This document shows positions 9,613 to 18,085 of a stretch of 64,000 nucleotides of DNA, one piece after another. The notes below the pieces were generated by a model. The model had not been told where the DNA came from and searched no databases. It saw only the letters and a list, made by a program, of their open reading frames with translations. The stretch is from contig NZ_BMKQ01000001.1 of the NCBI RefSeq assembly GCF_014644415.1, positions 2,989,217-3,053,216 on the forward strand, in the 5' to 3' direction. This DNA comes from Marmoricola endophyticus (lineage in GTDB: Bacteria; Actinomycetota; Actinomycetes; Propionibacteriales; Nocardioidaceae). The position numbers and the translations under genes were made by a program. Every line of letters starts with the position of its first letter. Positions within the stretch are counted from its first letter, which is position 1.

Positions 9613-11099
9613 GCCGACGCCTCGGCGCCCAGGAGCTGATCGACCGGGTCCTCGACGCGGGGTCGTGGGTCTCCTGGGACGCCGAGGCGGACGAGCCGGC
9701 CGAACCCGGGTCGGCGTACGCCGCAGAGCTCGCCGCCGCCCGCGCGCGGGCGGGGACGGACGAGTCGATCATCACCGGCCGTGGCACCGTCTCGGGCCGA
9801 CCGGTCGCCGTCGTCGCCAGCGAGTTCGGCTTCCTGGGCGGCTCGATGGGGCGCGCCGCCTCGGCGAGGCTCCACGACGCGGTGCGGCGGGCGACCCGCG
9901 AGGGCCTGCCGCTGGTCGCGGCTCCCTGCTCGGGGGGCACCCGGATGCAGGAGGGGACCCCGGCGTTCCTCGGCATGGTCAAGGTCGCCGCGGCGATCAC
10001 CGCGCACCGCGGGGCGGGGCTGCCGTACCTGGTCTACCTGCGCCACCCCACGACCGGCGGCGTCTTCGCCTCCTGGGGTTCGCTGGGTCACTTCACGGCC
10101 GCGGAGCCGGGCGCTCTCGTCGGCTTCCTCGGGCCACGGGTCTTCGAGGCGCTGCACGGCCGGCCCTTCCCGGAGGGCGTGCAGACGGCGGAGAACCTCC
10201 TCGCCCACGGTCTCCTCGACGCGGTCATCGAGGTCGACGACCTCGCCCAGGTCGCCAGCCAGGTCCTCGACGTGCTGATGGCTCCGCGGGAGGTCGTGCC
10301 CGTACCGCCCGGGTTGCCGCTCGAGGACCTCGGGACCGCCGACGCCTGGGAGTCGGTGGAGCGCTCGCGCCGGCCGGACCGACCAGGGGTCCGCGACCTG
10401 CTCCGGCGGGCGGCCGACGTGGTCATCCCGCTGAGCGGCACGGCGCAGGGCGAGGTCGACGACACGATGCTGCTGTGCCTGGCCCGCTTCGGCACGACCT
10501 CGTGCGTGGTGCTCGGTCAGGACCGGCGGCACCAGAGCGGCACGACGTCGCTGGGTCCGGCCGGGCTGCGCGAGGCGCGCCGCGGCATGTCCCTGGCCCG
10601 AGAGCTCGGTCTGCCGCTGGTCAGCGTCATCGACACCGCGGGTGCCGAGCTCAGTCGTGCTGCGGAGGAGGGAGGCCTGGCGGGTGAGATCGCGAGGTGC
10701 CTCGCCGAGCTCGTCGTGCTCGAGGCGCCGACGCTGTGCCTGATGCTGGGCGAGGGTGCCGGCGGCGGGGCGCTCGCCCTGCTGCCGGCCGACCGGGTCG
10801 TCGCGGCCGAGCACTCATGGCTCTCACCGCTGCCCCCGGAGGGCGCGGCCGCCATCCTGCACCGTGACGTCGGGCGGGCTGCGGAGGTCGCGGCCGCCCA
10901 GCGGGTGTCCACCCGCGACCTCCTCGACCTGGGCGTGGTGGACCGGGTCGTCGCCGAGCCCGCGGACGCCGGGCAGGACGCCGAGGTCTTCTGCGACCGG
11001 CTGGCTCTGGTGCTCCAGCACGAGCTCGCCGTGCTCGTCCGCGTCGATCCCCGAGACCGGCTCCGAGACCGGCTGGAGCGGTACGCCCGTCTCGGCTAG
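9609..11099 (+). CDS. Fused carboxyltransferase (AccD-AccA-like) for a CoA ester
   Basis: 496 residues from a GTG overlapping the preceding stop. The N-terminal half resembles the beta subunit of acetyl-CoA carboxylase carboxyltransferase ([28 protein letters not shown]). The C-terminal half resembles the alpha subunit ([21 protein letters not shown] and [17 protein letters not shown]). Both crotonase-like halves are complete. No biotin carrier or biotin carboxylase is nearby. In this context it may decarboxylate or transcarboxylate malonyl-CoA formed by the CoA-transferase. A role in ordinary fatty acid synthesis is less likely because of the operon. Confidence 0.82.
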   Translation: MSRRLGAQELIDRVLDAGSWVSWDAEADEPAEPGSAYAAELAAARARAGTDESIITGRGTVSGRPVAVVASEFGFLGGSMGRAASARLHDAVRRATREGLPLVAAPCSGGTRMQEGTPAFLGMVKVAAAITAHRGAGLPYLVYLRHPTTGGVFASWGSLGHFTAAEPGALVGFLGPRVFEALHGRPFPEGVQTAENLLAHGLLDAVIEVDDLAQVASQVLDVLMAPREVVPVPPGLPLEDLGTADAWESVERSRRPDRPGVRDLLRRAADVVIPLSGTAQGEVDDTMLLCLARFGTTSCVVLGQDRRHQSGTTSLGPAGLREARRGMSLARELGLPLVSVIDTAGAELSRAAEEGGLAGEIARCLAELVVLEAPTLCLMLGEGAGGGALALLPADRVVAAEHSWLSPLPPEGAAAILHRDVGRAAEVAAAQRVSTRDLLDLGVVDRVVAEPADAGQDAEVFCDRLALVLQHELAVLVRVDPRDRLRDRLERYARLG

Positions 11100-11112
11100 G
11101 GAGCCACGCGGG

Positions 11113-11129
11113 CGACGGCGAGACCGTCG
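11113..11129 (+). terminator. Weak hairpin after carboxyltransferase
   Basis: CGACGG and CCGTCG arms flank a CGAGA loop 13 bases after the stop at 11099, with a G-T and a G-C pair able to extend the stem outward. The 140-bp interval up to 11239 also contains a TAACCT hexamer at 11193-11198 that could be the -10 box of the next gene. Confidence 0.3.
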
Positions 11130-11239
11130 TCGGCCGGCCGGTGGGTACCCGCCCCTCCGGACGGGCAGTGGCCGTGTGTCGGCGCTCACCCCTAACCTCG
11201 GCACTCACGGCACGCAGCGAGGGAGAGGGCGCGGACACG

Positions 11240-12421
11240 ATGGCGAACGACTGGTTCGAGACGGTGCTGGAGGCACAGCGCAGGGCGAAGAAGCGGCTGC
11301 CCCCGTCGGTGTACTCCGCGCTCCTGGCGGGCTCCGAGCGCGGTTCGACGTACGACGACAACCTGCGCGCCTTCGGTGAGCTCGGGTTCGCGCCGCACGT
11401 CGCTGGGAACACCTCCCAGCACGACCTGAGCACCAGCGTCATGGGCCAGCAGATCTCGATGCCCGTGATCATTTCCCCGACCGGCGTGCAGGCCGTCCAC
11501 CCCGACGGCGAGGTGGCGGTCGCCCGGGCCGCGGCGGCGCGGGGGACCGCGATGGGGTTGAGCTCCTTCGCCAGCAAGCCGGTCGAGGACGTCGTCGCGG
11601 CCAACCCCCAGACCTTCTTCCAGATGTACTGGATGGGGGACCGCGACACGATGGCCCAGCGCATGGACCGGGCCCGCACGGCCGGCTGCGTCGGGCTGAT
11701 CGCGACCCTCGACTGGTCGTTCTCGCACGGTCGCGACTGGGGCAGCCCGTCGATCCCCGACAAGGTCGACGTCAAGACGATGCTCACCTTCGCGCCCGAG
11801 GTGCTGCGCCGGCCGCGCTGGCTGCTGGACTTCGCCCGCTCGGGTCAGCTGCCCGACCTGACCACGCCGAACATCCCGGTGGACGCCCAGCCCGCGCCCA
11901 CCTTCTTCGGGGCGTACGGCGAGTGGATGGGCACCCCGCCGCCGTCGTGGGACGACGTGGCCTGGATGGCGAAGGAGTGGGGCGGCCCGTTCATGCTCAA
12001 GGGCCTCTCCCGGGTCGACGACGCCCACCGAGCGCGCGACGCCGGCGTCACCGCCGTCTCGGTGTCCAACCACGGTGGCAACAACATCGACGGCACGCCG
12101 GCCGCGATCCGGATGCTGCCGTCGGTCGTCGACGCCATCGGCGAGGACGTGGAGGTCGTGATGGACGGCGGCATCCGCCGCGGCAGCGACGTGGTCAAGG
12201 CGGTGGCGCTCGGGGCGCGCGCGGTGATGATCGGCCGGGCGTACCTCTGGGGCCTGGCCGCCAACGGCCAGGCCGGGGTGGAGAACGTCCTCGACGTGCT
12301 GCGCGGCGGCATCGACTCCGCGCTGCTCGGTCTCGGCAAGACCGACATCGGCGACCTGCGGCGCGACGACGTCCTCGTCCCGGACGGCTTCCTGCGCGTG
12401 CTGGGCGACGTCCCGGCTTGA
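11240..12421 (+). CDS. mftD: MftD-like FMN-dependent alpha-hydroxyacid dehydrogenase-family protein
   Basis: 393 residues from the ATG with GAGGGAGAGGG upstream. It has the lactate-oxidase/glycolate-oxidase fold: SPTGVQAVHPDGEVAVARAAAARGT, the QMYW strand, the active-site VSNHGGNNIDGTPA and VMDGGIRRGSDVVKAVALGARAV FMN-phosphate loop. The VSNHGGNNIDGTP form, rather than the HGGRQLD of lactate oxidases, is characteristic of MftD, which oxidises the AHDP intermediate to pre-mycofactocin. Here it is detached by about 10 kb from mftA-F but in the same redox neighbourhood. A general 2-hydroxyacid oxidase is the alternative. Confidence 0.82.
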   Translation: MANDWFETVLEAQRRAKKRLPPSVYSALLAGSERGSTYDDNLRAFGELGFAPHVAGNTSQHDLSTSVMGQQISMPVIISPTGVQAVHPDGEVAVARAAAARGTAMGLSSFASKPVEDVVAANPQTFFQMYWMGDRDTMAQRMDRARTAGCVGLIATLDWSFSHGRDWGSPSIPDKVDVKTMLTFAPEVLRRPRWLLDFARSGQLPDLTTPNIPVDAQPAPTFFGAYGEWMGTPPPSWDDVAWMAKEWGGPFMLKGLSRVDDAHRARDAGVTAVSVSNHGGNNIDGTPAAIRMLPSVVDAIGEDVEVVMDGGIRRGSDVVKAVALGARAVMIGRAYLWGLAANGQAGVENVLDVLRGGIDSALLGLGKTDIGDLRRDDVLVPDGFLRVLGDVPA

Positions 12422-13224
12422 GCGAAAACGCCTCGGAGCAGCGCGTCGCGCTGGTGACCGGCGCCGGCCGTGGCATCGGCGCCGCCACCGTGCGGCTGCT
12501 CGTCGAGCGTGGGCTGCGGGTCGTCGCGGTCGACGTCGCGTCGGGGGAGGAACACGGCCTGCCCGGTGTGGGCTACGACCTCGCCACGCGTGCGGAGCTC
12601 GAGGAGCTGGCGGCGCTCGGCGACGCCGTCGAGACGGTGGTGGCCGACGTACGAGACCCCGCGGCCGTGGAGCGCGCCGCCGCCCGGGCGGTCGAGCGCT
12701 GGGGTCGTCTCGACGTGGCGGTCGCCGCCGCGGCGGTGATGTCCGGCGGTACGCCCGCCTGGGAGACCCCGCTCGCCGACCTCGACACGCTGTGGGCGGT
12801 CGACGTCGCCGGCGTGTGGCACGTCGCGCGCTCCTGCGTCCCTCGGATGCTCGCCGGGCCGGACCCGTCGGGCTGCCGCTTCGTCGCGGTCGCCTCGCTG
12901 GCCGCGGAGAAGGGGCTGTTCGGGCTGGCGGCGTACAACGCGGCCAAGCACGCCGTCGTCGGCGTCGTCCGCGGCCTCGCCGCCGACCTCGTCGGCACGG
13001 GGGTCACCGCCGTCGCCGTCTCGCCCGGCTCCACCGACACCGCGATGCTGCGTGCGACGGCGGCGTCGTACGCCCTCGACGACGTGCAGCCCCTCGTCGC
13101 CCGGCAGCTGCTGCGTCGCCCGCTGCGACCCGAGGAGGTGGCGGCGACCATCGCGTTCTGCTGCTCGTACGACGGCGCCGCGCTCAACGGCTCGGTGGTC
13201 GCCGCGACCGGCGGAGCCGAGTGA
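12418..13224 (+). CDS. SDR oxidoreductase, probably mycofactocin-coupled
   Basis: 268 residues from a TTG that overlaps the mftD stop. The cofactor loop TGAGRGIG and the YNAAK active site (Tyr and Lys four apart) with upstream Ser-Leu in VASLAAEKG mark a classical SDR. Tight coupling to mftD supports membership in the mycofactocin-associated SDR group, enzymes that hold NAD(H) without exchange and pass electrons to mycofactocin. Substrate unknown; probably a small or terpenoid alcohol. Assignment to the mycofactocin group is by context. Confidence 0.75.
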   Translation: MSENASEQRVALVTGAGRGIGAATVRLLVERGLRVVAVDVASGEEHGLPGVGYDLATRAELEELAALGDAVETVVADVRDPAAVERAAARAVERWGRLDVAVAAAAVMSGGTPAWETPLADLDTLWAVDVAGVWHVARSCVPRMLAGPDPSGCRFVAVASLAAEKGLFGLAAYNAAKHAVVGVVRGLAADLVGTGVTAVAVSPGSTDTAMLRATAASYALDDVQPLVARQLLRRPLRPEEVAATIAFCCSYDGAALNGSVVAATGGAE

Positions 13225-13226
13225 CG

Positions 13227-13254
13227 CCCGACCTGTCCGACCGGACAGGTCGGG
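13227..13254. promoter_or_regulatory. Perfect 12-bp inverted repeat containing ACCTGT-N8-ACAGGT
   Basis: CCCGACCTGTCC and GGACAGGTCGGG flank a GACC loop just after the SDR stop. By position it could be a terminator, but it contains ACCTGT-N8-ACAGGT, the same element with the same spacing as at 22474-22493 before mno and mftA. It lies 115 bp upstream of the DUF4242 gene. It may serve as both terminator and operator. Confidence 0.5.
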
Positions 13255-13368
13255 GCCTCGCTGCGTGACCGGTCCGTGTGACCGGTGCCACTCCTAGGCT
13301 GGCCGCAGGCCACGGGGTGCCGGCGACTCGGCGCCCGTTCCGGGCCGGACCCACGCGAGGAGACAGCC

Positions 13369-13638
13369 ATGGACCGCTACGTCGTCGAGCGCACCCTTCC
13401 CGGTGCCGGATCGCTCTCCGAGCAGGAGCTGCACGACATCAGTGCCAAGTCGAACGAGGTGCTCGCGGGGATGGACGACATCGCCTGGGTCGAGTCGTAC
13501 GTCACCGACGACAAGCTGTACTGCGTCTACGAGGCCGACGACCCCGCCCAGATCGAGCAGCACGCCGCGGAGGGCGGGTTCCCGTGCGACCGGGTCAGCG
13601 CCGTGCGCGGGACCATCTCGCCGGAGTCGGGACGCTGA
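13369..13638 (+). CDS. DUF4242 small protein
   Basis: 89 residues, ATG with GAGGAG nine bases upstream. The sequence MDRYVVERTLPGAGSLSEQELHDI and the later VESYVTDDKLYCVYEADDP match DUF4242, a ferredoxin-like dimeric alpha/beta barrel; some members bind nickel. No catalytic residues are evident. It is followed closely by the iron alcohol dehydrogenase and preceded by a shared palindrome, so it belongs to the alcohol-responsive group. A role in metal supply to the dehydrogenase is possible but not shown. Confidence 0.75.
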   Translation: MDRYVVERTLPGAGSLSEQELHDISAKSNEVLAGMDDIAWVESYVTDDKLYCVYEADDPAQIEQHAAEGGFPCDRVSAVRGTISPESGR

Positions 13639-13673
13639 GACGAGACCGACGAGCACCCGGCGTCTACCCGGAT

Positions 13674-13693
13674 GTGACCTCGCCCACTAGGGT
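13674..13693 (+). promoter_or_regulatory. Promoter candidate of the iron alcohol dehydrogenase
   Basis: GTGACC (13674-13679), eight bases, then the -10-like TAGGGT (13688-13693). The same arrangement, GGTCAC-N8-TAG-type hexamer, stands in front of mno and mftA. The hexamers are reverse complements of each other, consistent with a binding half-site. Confidence 0.45.
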
Positions 13694-13720
13694 GAGGAGA
13701 CAGCCACCTCGGAGGAACTC

Positions 13721-14968
13721 GTGACGACCACCGTGCGCGAGGAGTCCGTGACCGACGGTCTCCCCCCTCGACCACCCGCGCAGCGGCCGCACGTCGCGAC
13801 GGAGCAGGCGAGCGCGGCGGACCCGCTGGTGAAGTTCCACGCCCCGGAGATCGTCTTCGGGCCGGGCTCGCTCGGTGAGGCGGGCTTCGCCGCGGGTCGT
13901 CTCGGCGCGCGGAGACCGTTCGTGGTGACCGACCCGGGGATCGTCGAGGCGGGGTGGGTCGACGAGCTGGTCGGGCTGCTGCGCGACGTACGACTCGAGC
14001 CGGTCGTGTGGACCGACGTCACCCCCAACCCCAAGGACCACGAGATCCGGGCGGCCCACCGGCGATACGTCGAGACCGGCTCGGACGTGATCATCGCGAT
14101 CGGCGGCGGGTCGTGCATCGACGCCGCCAAGGGGCTGGCCATCCTGTCCGGCAACGGCGGCGACATCCTGGACTTCGCCGGCGTCGACCAGGTGGTCGAC
14201 CCGATCCCGCCGCTGCTGATGATCCCGAGCACCTCGGGCACCGGGGCCGACGTCTCGCAGTTCTGCATCGTCACCGACACCGAGCGGTCGGTGAAGATCA
14301 CCATCCTCGGTCGCGCGCTGGTGCCCGACATCTCGATCACCGACCCGCGACTGCTGGTCACGATGCCCGACTGGCTCAACGCGGCCACCGGCCTGGACGC
14401 GCTGACCCACGGCATCGAGTCCTTCGTGTCGCTGGCGCACAACCCGCTGGCCGACACCCACGCGCTCAACGCCGTCGGCCTGGTCACGCACCACCTGCGC
14501 ACGACGATGACCTCGCCGGCCGAGGAGCTGGCCCGCTCGAAGATGGCGCAGGCGAGCCTGCAGGCGGGGCTGGCGTTCACCAACGCGATCCTGGGCGCCA
14601 CCCACGCGATGAGCCACCAGGTCGGTGGGCTGCTCGACGCCCCGCACGGGGTGATCAACGGCGTGCTGCTGCCCCACGTGATCCGCTACAACGCGCGCTC
14701 CACCCCCGACCGGTTCCTCGACCTCGCCCGGGTCGCGGGGCTGTCCGTGGAGGGCATGCCGGGCGACGAGGCCGCCGACCTCCTCGCCGACCACGTACGC
14801 CGCCTGGCCGACGACATCGGCGTCCCCAAGGGCCTGCGCGCGCTCGGGGTCTGCGAGGCCGACCTCGCCAGGCTGGCCAGCACGACCCTCGAGGACGCCT
14901 GCCTGGCGACCAACCCGCGCTCGGCGTCGGCCACCGACATGGAGCGGCTGTTCCGCGAGGCGCTGTGA
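13721..14968 (+). CDS. Iron-containing alcohol dehydrogenase (1,3-propanediol dehydrogenase type)
   Basis: 415 residues from a GTG with GGAGG upstream; about 25 residues longer at the N-terminus than usual. The NAD-binding GGGSCIDAAKG and the metal-binding region LTHGIES plus ATHAMSHQVGG and PHG are those of family III dehydrogenases. It precedes MadS/MadR-like genes, an order seen in mycobacterial methanol/propanediol loci, where such enzymes oxidise primary alcohols and diols. It is distinct from the Mno-like enzyme at 21075. Whether it uses mycofactocin is unknown. Confidence 0.88.
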   Translation: MTTTVREESVTDGLPPRPPAQRPHVATEQASAADPLVKFHAPEIVFGPGSLGEAGFAAGRLGARRPFVVTDPGIVEAGWVDELVGLLRDVRLEPVVWTDVTPNPKDHEIRAAHRRYVETGSDVIIAIGGGSCIDAAKGLAILSGNGGDILDFAGVDQVVDPIPPLLMIPSTSGTGADVSQFCIVTDTERSVKITILGRALVPDISITDPRLLVTMPDWLNAATGLDALTHGIESFVSLAHNPLADTHALNAVGLVTHHLRTTMTSPAEELARSKMAQASLQAGLAFTNAILGATHAMSHQVGGLLDAPHGVINGVLLPHVIRYNARSTPDRFLDLARVAGLSVEGMPGDEAADLLADHVRRLADDIGVPKGLRALGVCEADLARLASTTLEDACLATNPRSASATDMERLFREAL

Positions 14969-14975
14969 GGCGCCC

Positions 14976-16394
14976 GTGACCGATCTGCAGCACACGGATC
15001 TCCAGCGGCCCGACCTGGCCGCGCTGACCGGCGTGCGCTCGGGCAAGCGGTCCTACTACCGCGCGTACGTCCGCTCCGACGAGCGCACCCAGCGCGCCGT
15101 GCGCGCCATGGACTCCATCTCCCGCGCCGTCGTCCGCACCGTCGAGGGGCCGCGGGGACTGATCCAGGAGGTCGTGGGCGCCGCCGCCGAGCACCTGTCG
15201 TCACCGTGGACGATGCTCGCGCTGACCGACGGGTGCCTGCCGGGCGCCCGGCCGCGGTTCCTGGTGGTCGGGCCGGACGGGTCGGCGTACGACGAGGAGG
15301 CCGACCTGCCGAGCGTGGTCCGGCGGGAGCTGGTCGCGATCCGGGCCGGGGTCGAGACTCGGACGGGTCCCGAGCCCGGCTGGGTCCGTGCGCCGCTCGT
15401 GCTGGAGGGGATGCAGGTCGGGGAGCTGGCCGCGATCCCCGGGCTCGCGGACGAGGCCGACCCCGACGACCACGCGATCCTGCGCATCCTCGCCAACCAG
15501 GCGGCGGTCTCGCTGCACACCTCGGAGCAGTACCAGGCCGGCACCGCGCTGCACCGCCGTGCCCAGCTGCTCTACGACGAGGCGCAGGCCCGTGCTCGCG
15601 ACCTGGAGCGGCGAACCGGCGAGCTGCGCGCCGTCGAGCAGCGGCTGGCCGAGGCCCGCCAGCGCGAGGTGGTCGACGCGGAGCGGCACCGGATCGCGCG
15701 CGAGCTGCACGACAGCGTCACGCAGTACGTCCTCTCGGCCGGCATGGCCGTGGAGATGGCCCGTGGCGACGCCGCGGACCTCGGGGAGGCGGGGGAGCGC
15801 ATCCTCGCCCAGCTGGCGACGGCCAAGCAGCTGAGCCAGGAGGCCGTCGAGCAGCTGCGGCGTGCGATCTACGCGCTGCACCGCGCCCACGACGAGACGA
15901 CGCCGCGGCTCGTCGCGCTGGTCCGCGAGGTGGCCGAGCACTGCCGCCCCGAGCTGTCGGTCGAGGTGCGCAGCTGCGGCGAGGAGCTCACCCTGCGCGC
16001 CGACGCCCACCACGAGATCGCGCGGGCCGTCGGAGAGGCACTGTTCAACGTCGCCGCCCACGCGCACGCGTCGCGGGCCGTCGTACGCCTGAGGTACGCC
16101 GCCGACCTGCTCACCGTCTCGGTGACCGACGACGGCGACGGCGACCCCGCCGCGCTGCACCGCAAGCTGCGCATCGAGCGGGGCTCGTCGGTGAACGGCC
16201 GGCACCGTGGCCTGGTCAACATCGAGGCCCGGATCACCGACCTCGGCGGCGCGGTGACGTTCGGCCGGGCCCGGCTCGGTGGCGTACGTGTCGAGATGGC
16301 CGTCCCGCTGCCGCTGCCCGAGGCGGTCCGGCCGGGCCTGATCGACCACCTGCTCAGCGGACCGGACCACCAGGAGGAACAGTGTCGGCAGTGA
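14976..16394 (+). CDS. madS: MadS-like sensor histidine kinase
   Basis: 472 residues from a GTG seven bases after the dehydrogenase stop. A GAF-like sensor region spans roughly residues 60-190. A coiled-coil leads to the HisKA_3 motif RHRIARELHDSV with phospho-acceptor His245, then a degenerate HATPase domain (DDGDGDPAALHRKL). No transmembrane segments are seen, so it senses a cytosolic signal. In mycobacteria MadS with MadR controls the mno methanol dehydrogenase; the same gene order here supports that name. The ligand is unknown. Confidence 0.8.
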   Translation: MTDLQHTDLQRPDLAALTGVRSGKRSYYRAYVRSDERTQRAVRAMDSISRAVVRTVEGPRGLIQEVVGAAAEHLSSPWTMLALTDGCLPGARPRFLVVGPDGSAYDEEADLPSVVRRELVAIRAGVETRTGPEPGWVRAPLVLEGMQVGELAAIPGLADEADPDDHAILRILANQAAVSLHTSEQYQAGTALHRRAQLLYDEAQARARDLERRTGELRAVEQRLAEARQREVVDAERHRIARELHDSVTQYVLSAGMAVEMARGDAADLGEAGERILAQLATAKQLSQEAVEQLRRAIYALHRAHDETTPRLVALVREVAEHCRPELSVEVRSCGEELTLRADAHHEIARAVGEALFNVAAHAHASRAVVRLRYAADLLTVSVTDDGDGDPAALHRKLRIERGSSVNGRHRGLVNIEARITDLGGAVTFGRARLGGVRVEMAVPLPLPEAVRPGLIDHLLSGPDHQEEQCRQ

Positions 16395-17044
16395 CCCAGG
16401 ACCGCGACGTCATCGGCATCATGCTGGTCGACGACCACGGGATCGTGCGGCAGGGGCTGCGCTCGATCCTCGAGCGCGAGGACGACCTGCGGGTCGTGGC
16501 CGAGGCGGCGAAGCCCGACGAGGCGCTCGTCCTCGTCGGCCGGGCGCAGCCGCGGATCGTGCTGCTGGACCTGAAGCTCTCCTCGTCCTCCGACACCGAG
16601 GGGCTCGAGCTGTGCGCCGAGCTGGTACGCCGCCACCCCGACATCGGCGTCCTCGTCCTCACCACGTTCCTCGACGAGCACCTCGTCCTGCAGGCCATCC
16701 GCGCCGGCGCCAAGGGGTACGTCGTCAAGGACGTCGACACCTCCGCGCTCGTCCGGGCGATCCGTGACGTCAGCCGCGGTGACTCCGCCTTCGACGCCCG
16801 CTCCGCCGCCGCCATGGTCCGCGGTCTCAACGCCCCCGCCGAGGAGAACGTCCGCCACCTCACCGAGCGCGAGTGCGAGGTCCTGCGCCTGCTCGCCCGC
16901 GGGCTGTCGAACCGCGACATCGGCGCCACGCTGTTCATCTCCGAGACCACCGCGAAGTTCCACGTCGGCAACATCCTGCGCAAGCTCGGGGTCTCCCGCC
17001 GCGCCGAGGCGGTGTACGAGGCGTCGAAGATGGGCGTCATCTAG
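16382..17044 (+). CDS. madR: MadR-like LuxR-family response regulator
   Basis: 220 residues. AGGAGG ends four bases before the GTG at 16382, which overlaps the kinase; a second GTG at 16391 is possible but further from the SD. Receiver domain: acidic pair in LVDDHG, phospho-acceptor in VLLDLKLS (about residue 63), Lys in GAKGYVVKD. The C-terminal LuxR helix-turn-helix starts at LTERECEVLRLLARGLSNRDIG. It is the output of the kinase above and the best candidate to bind the shared elements upstream of mno, mftA and the iron alcohol dehydrogenase. Confidence 0.88.
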   Translation: MSAVTQDRDVIGIMLVDDHGIVRQGLRSILEREDDLRVVAEAAKPDEALVLVGRAQPRIVLLDLKLSSSSDTEGLELCAELVRRHPDIGVLVLTTFLDEHLVLQAIRAGAKGYVVKDVDTSALVRAIRDVSRGDSAFDARSAAAMVRGLNAPAEENVRHLTERECEVLRLLARGLSNRDIGATLFISETTAKFHVGNILRKLGVSRRAEAVYEASKMGVI

Positions 17045-17067
17045 CACGCGCTCGCGCGACCAGACGG

Positions 17068-17117
17068 GGGACGTCATACGAGCTGGTCGCTCTGGCAGCC
17101 ACTTCGTATGACGTCCC
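17068..17117. terminator. Bidirectional terminator-like inverted repeat
   Basis: GGGACGTCATACGA (17068-17081) and TCGTATGACGTCCC (17104-17117) pair perfectly over 14 bp with a 22-base loop. It sits between convergent madR (ends 17044) and the methyltransferase (ends 17132), only 15 bp before the latter's stop. Confidence 0.65.
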
Positions 17118-17131
17118 GAGCGGCTGCGCGG

Positions 17132-18085
17132 TCAGCGGTTCACGACGAGCCAACCGCCGTGGTGCTCGCTGACCTCGTACGACGCCCCGGGCACGGCCGC
17201 CGCGCAGGACGCGCCCCAGGCGGCGAGATCGTCCAGGGAGACGGTGCGGACGTGGCCGTACGCCTCGGTGGCGACGTCCTCGAGGGGGACGGCGACGACG
17301 AGGCGGCGCCGGGTCAGGCGCAGCGCCTCGGTGACCACGCGGTCGCCGTGGTCGGGCTCGAGGTGCTCGAGGAGGTGGATCGCGAGGACGGTGTCGGCGC
17401 AGCGCGCGGGCGCGGGGTAGCGGGCGGCGTCGGCGGCCCCGCACTCGAGCGACACCCCGAGGCGCGGCGCGATCCGGTCCAGCAGCCGCATGGTGCCTGC
17501 CGAGAGGTCCGAGGCCGTCGTACGACGCCCCGCCGCGGCCAGGCGCAGCGAGAGGAAGCCGAAGCACGAGCCGAGCTCGAGCACCGACCCCGGCCCGACG
17601 AGCGACTCCGCCCGCTCGTAGACGGGCGCGTAGTCGGCGATCGAGCCGTGCCCGTCGGCGGTCCGACCGCCCGGTCCGTCGTGCAGCACCGCCTCGATCC
17701 GAGTCAGGGTGTGTCGGTAGAAGCCTTCCCACGCGGCGTCCGGGTCGGGGTCGCTGGAGCGCACCAGGCCGGTGAGCACCCGCTCGAACAGGTCGGTGCC
17801 GCGCAGCCAGCCGGGGCCGAACAGCTCGTGCTCGACCAGGCCGGCGAGGTCGTCGTCCAGCCGGTGCGTCGGCACCCGGTGACCGATCTCGACACGGCCG
17901 CCGTCGCGGGCGACGTCGAAGTGCGCGGTCGTCGCGCGTACGGCACCTCGTACGGGCTCACCGGCGGGGCGGACGGCGACGAGGTCGTCGACGTACGCGC
18001 CCTCGACGAGCGCCGCGAACGGGTCGATCGGGCGCGCGGGTGGCGGGACGGCGTGCGGTCCGGCGCCGATCACGACGAGGCTCAC
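17132..18085 (-). CDS. mftM: MftM-like mycofactocin methyltransferase
   Basis: 317 residues from a GTG overlapping the stop of the VWA gene (GTGA). A 150-residue N-terminal domain is followed by a class I SAM-binding motif VLELGSCFGFLSLRLA near residue 166 and the acidic TTASDLSAGTM loop. In mycobacteria the methyltransferase MftM, encoded between madR and madS, methylates the oligoglucoside of mycofactocin; position next to madR and the mno accessory genes supports the same role here. Other SAM-dependent small-molecule methylation is the alternative. Confidence 0.68.
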   Translation of the reverse strand: MSLVVIGAGPHAVPPPARPIDPFAALVEGAYVDDLVAVRPAGEPVRGAVRATTAHFDVARDGGRVEIGHRVPTHRLDDDLAGLVEHELFGPGWLRGTDLFERVLTGLVRSSDPDPDAAWEGFYRHTLTRIEAVLHDGPGGRTADGHGSIADYAPVYERAESLVGPGSVLELGSCFGFLSLRLAAAGRRTTASDLSAGTMRLLDRIAPRLGVSLECGAADAARYPAPARCADTVLAIHLLEHLEPDHGDRVVTEALRLTRRRLVVAVPLEDVATEAYGHVRTVSLDDLAAWGASCAAAVPGASYEVSEHHGGWLVVNR

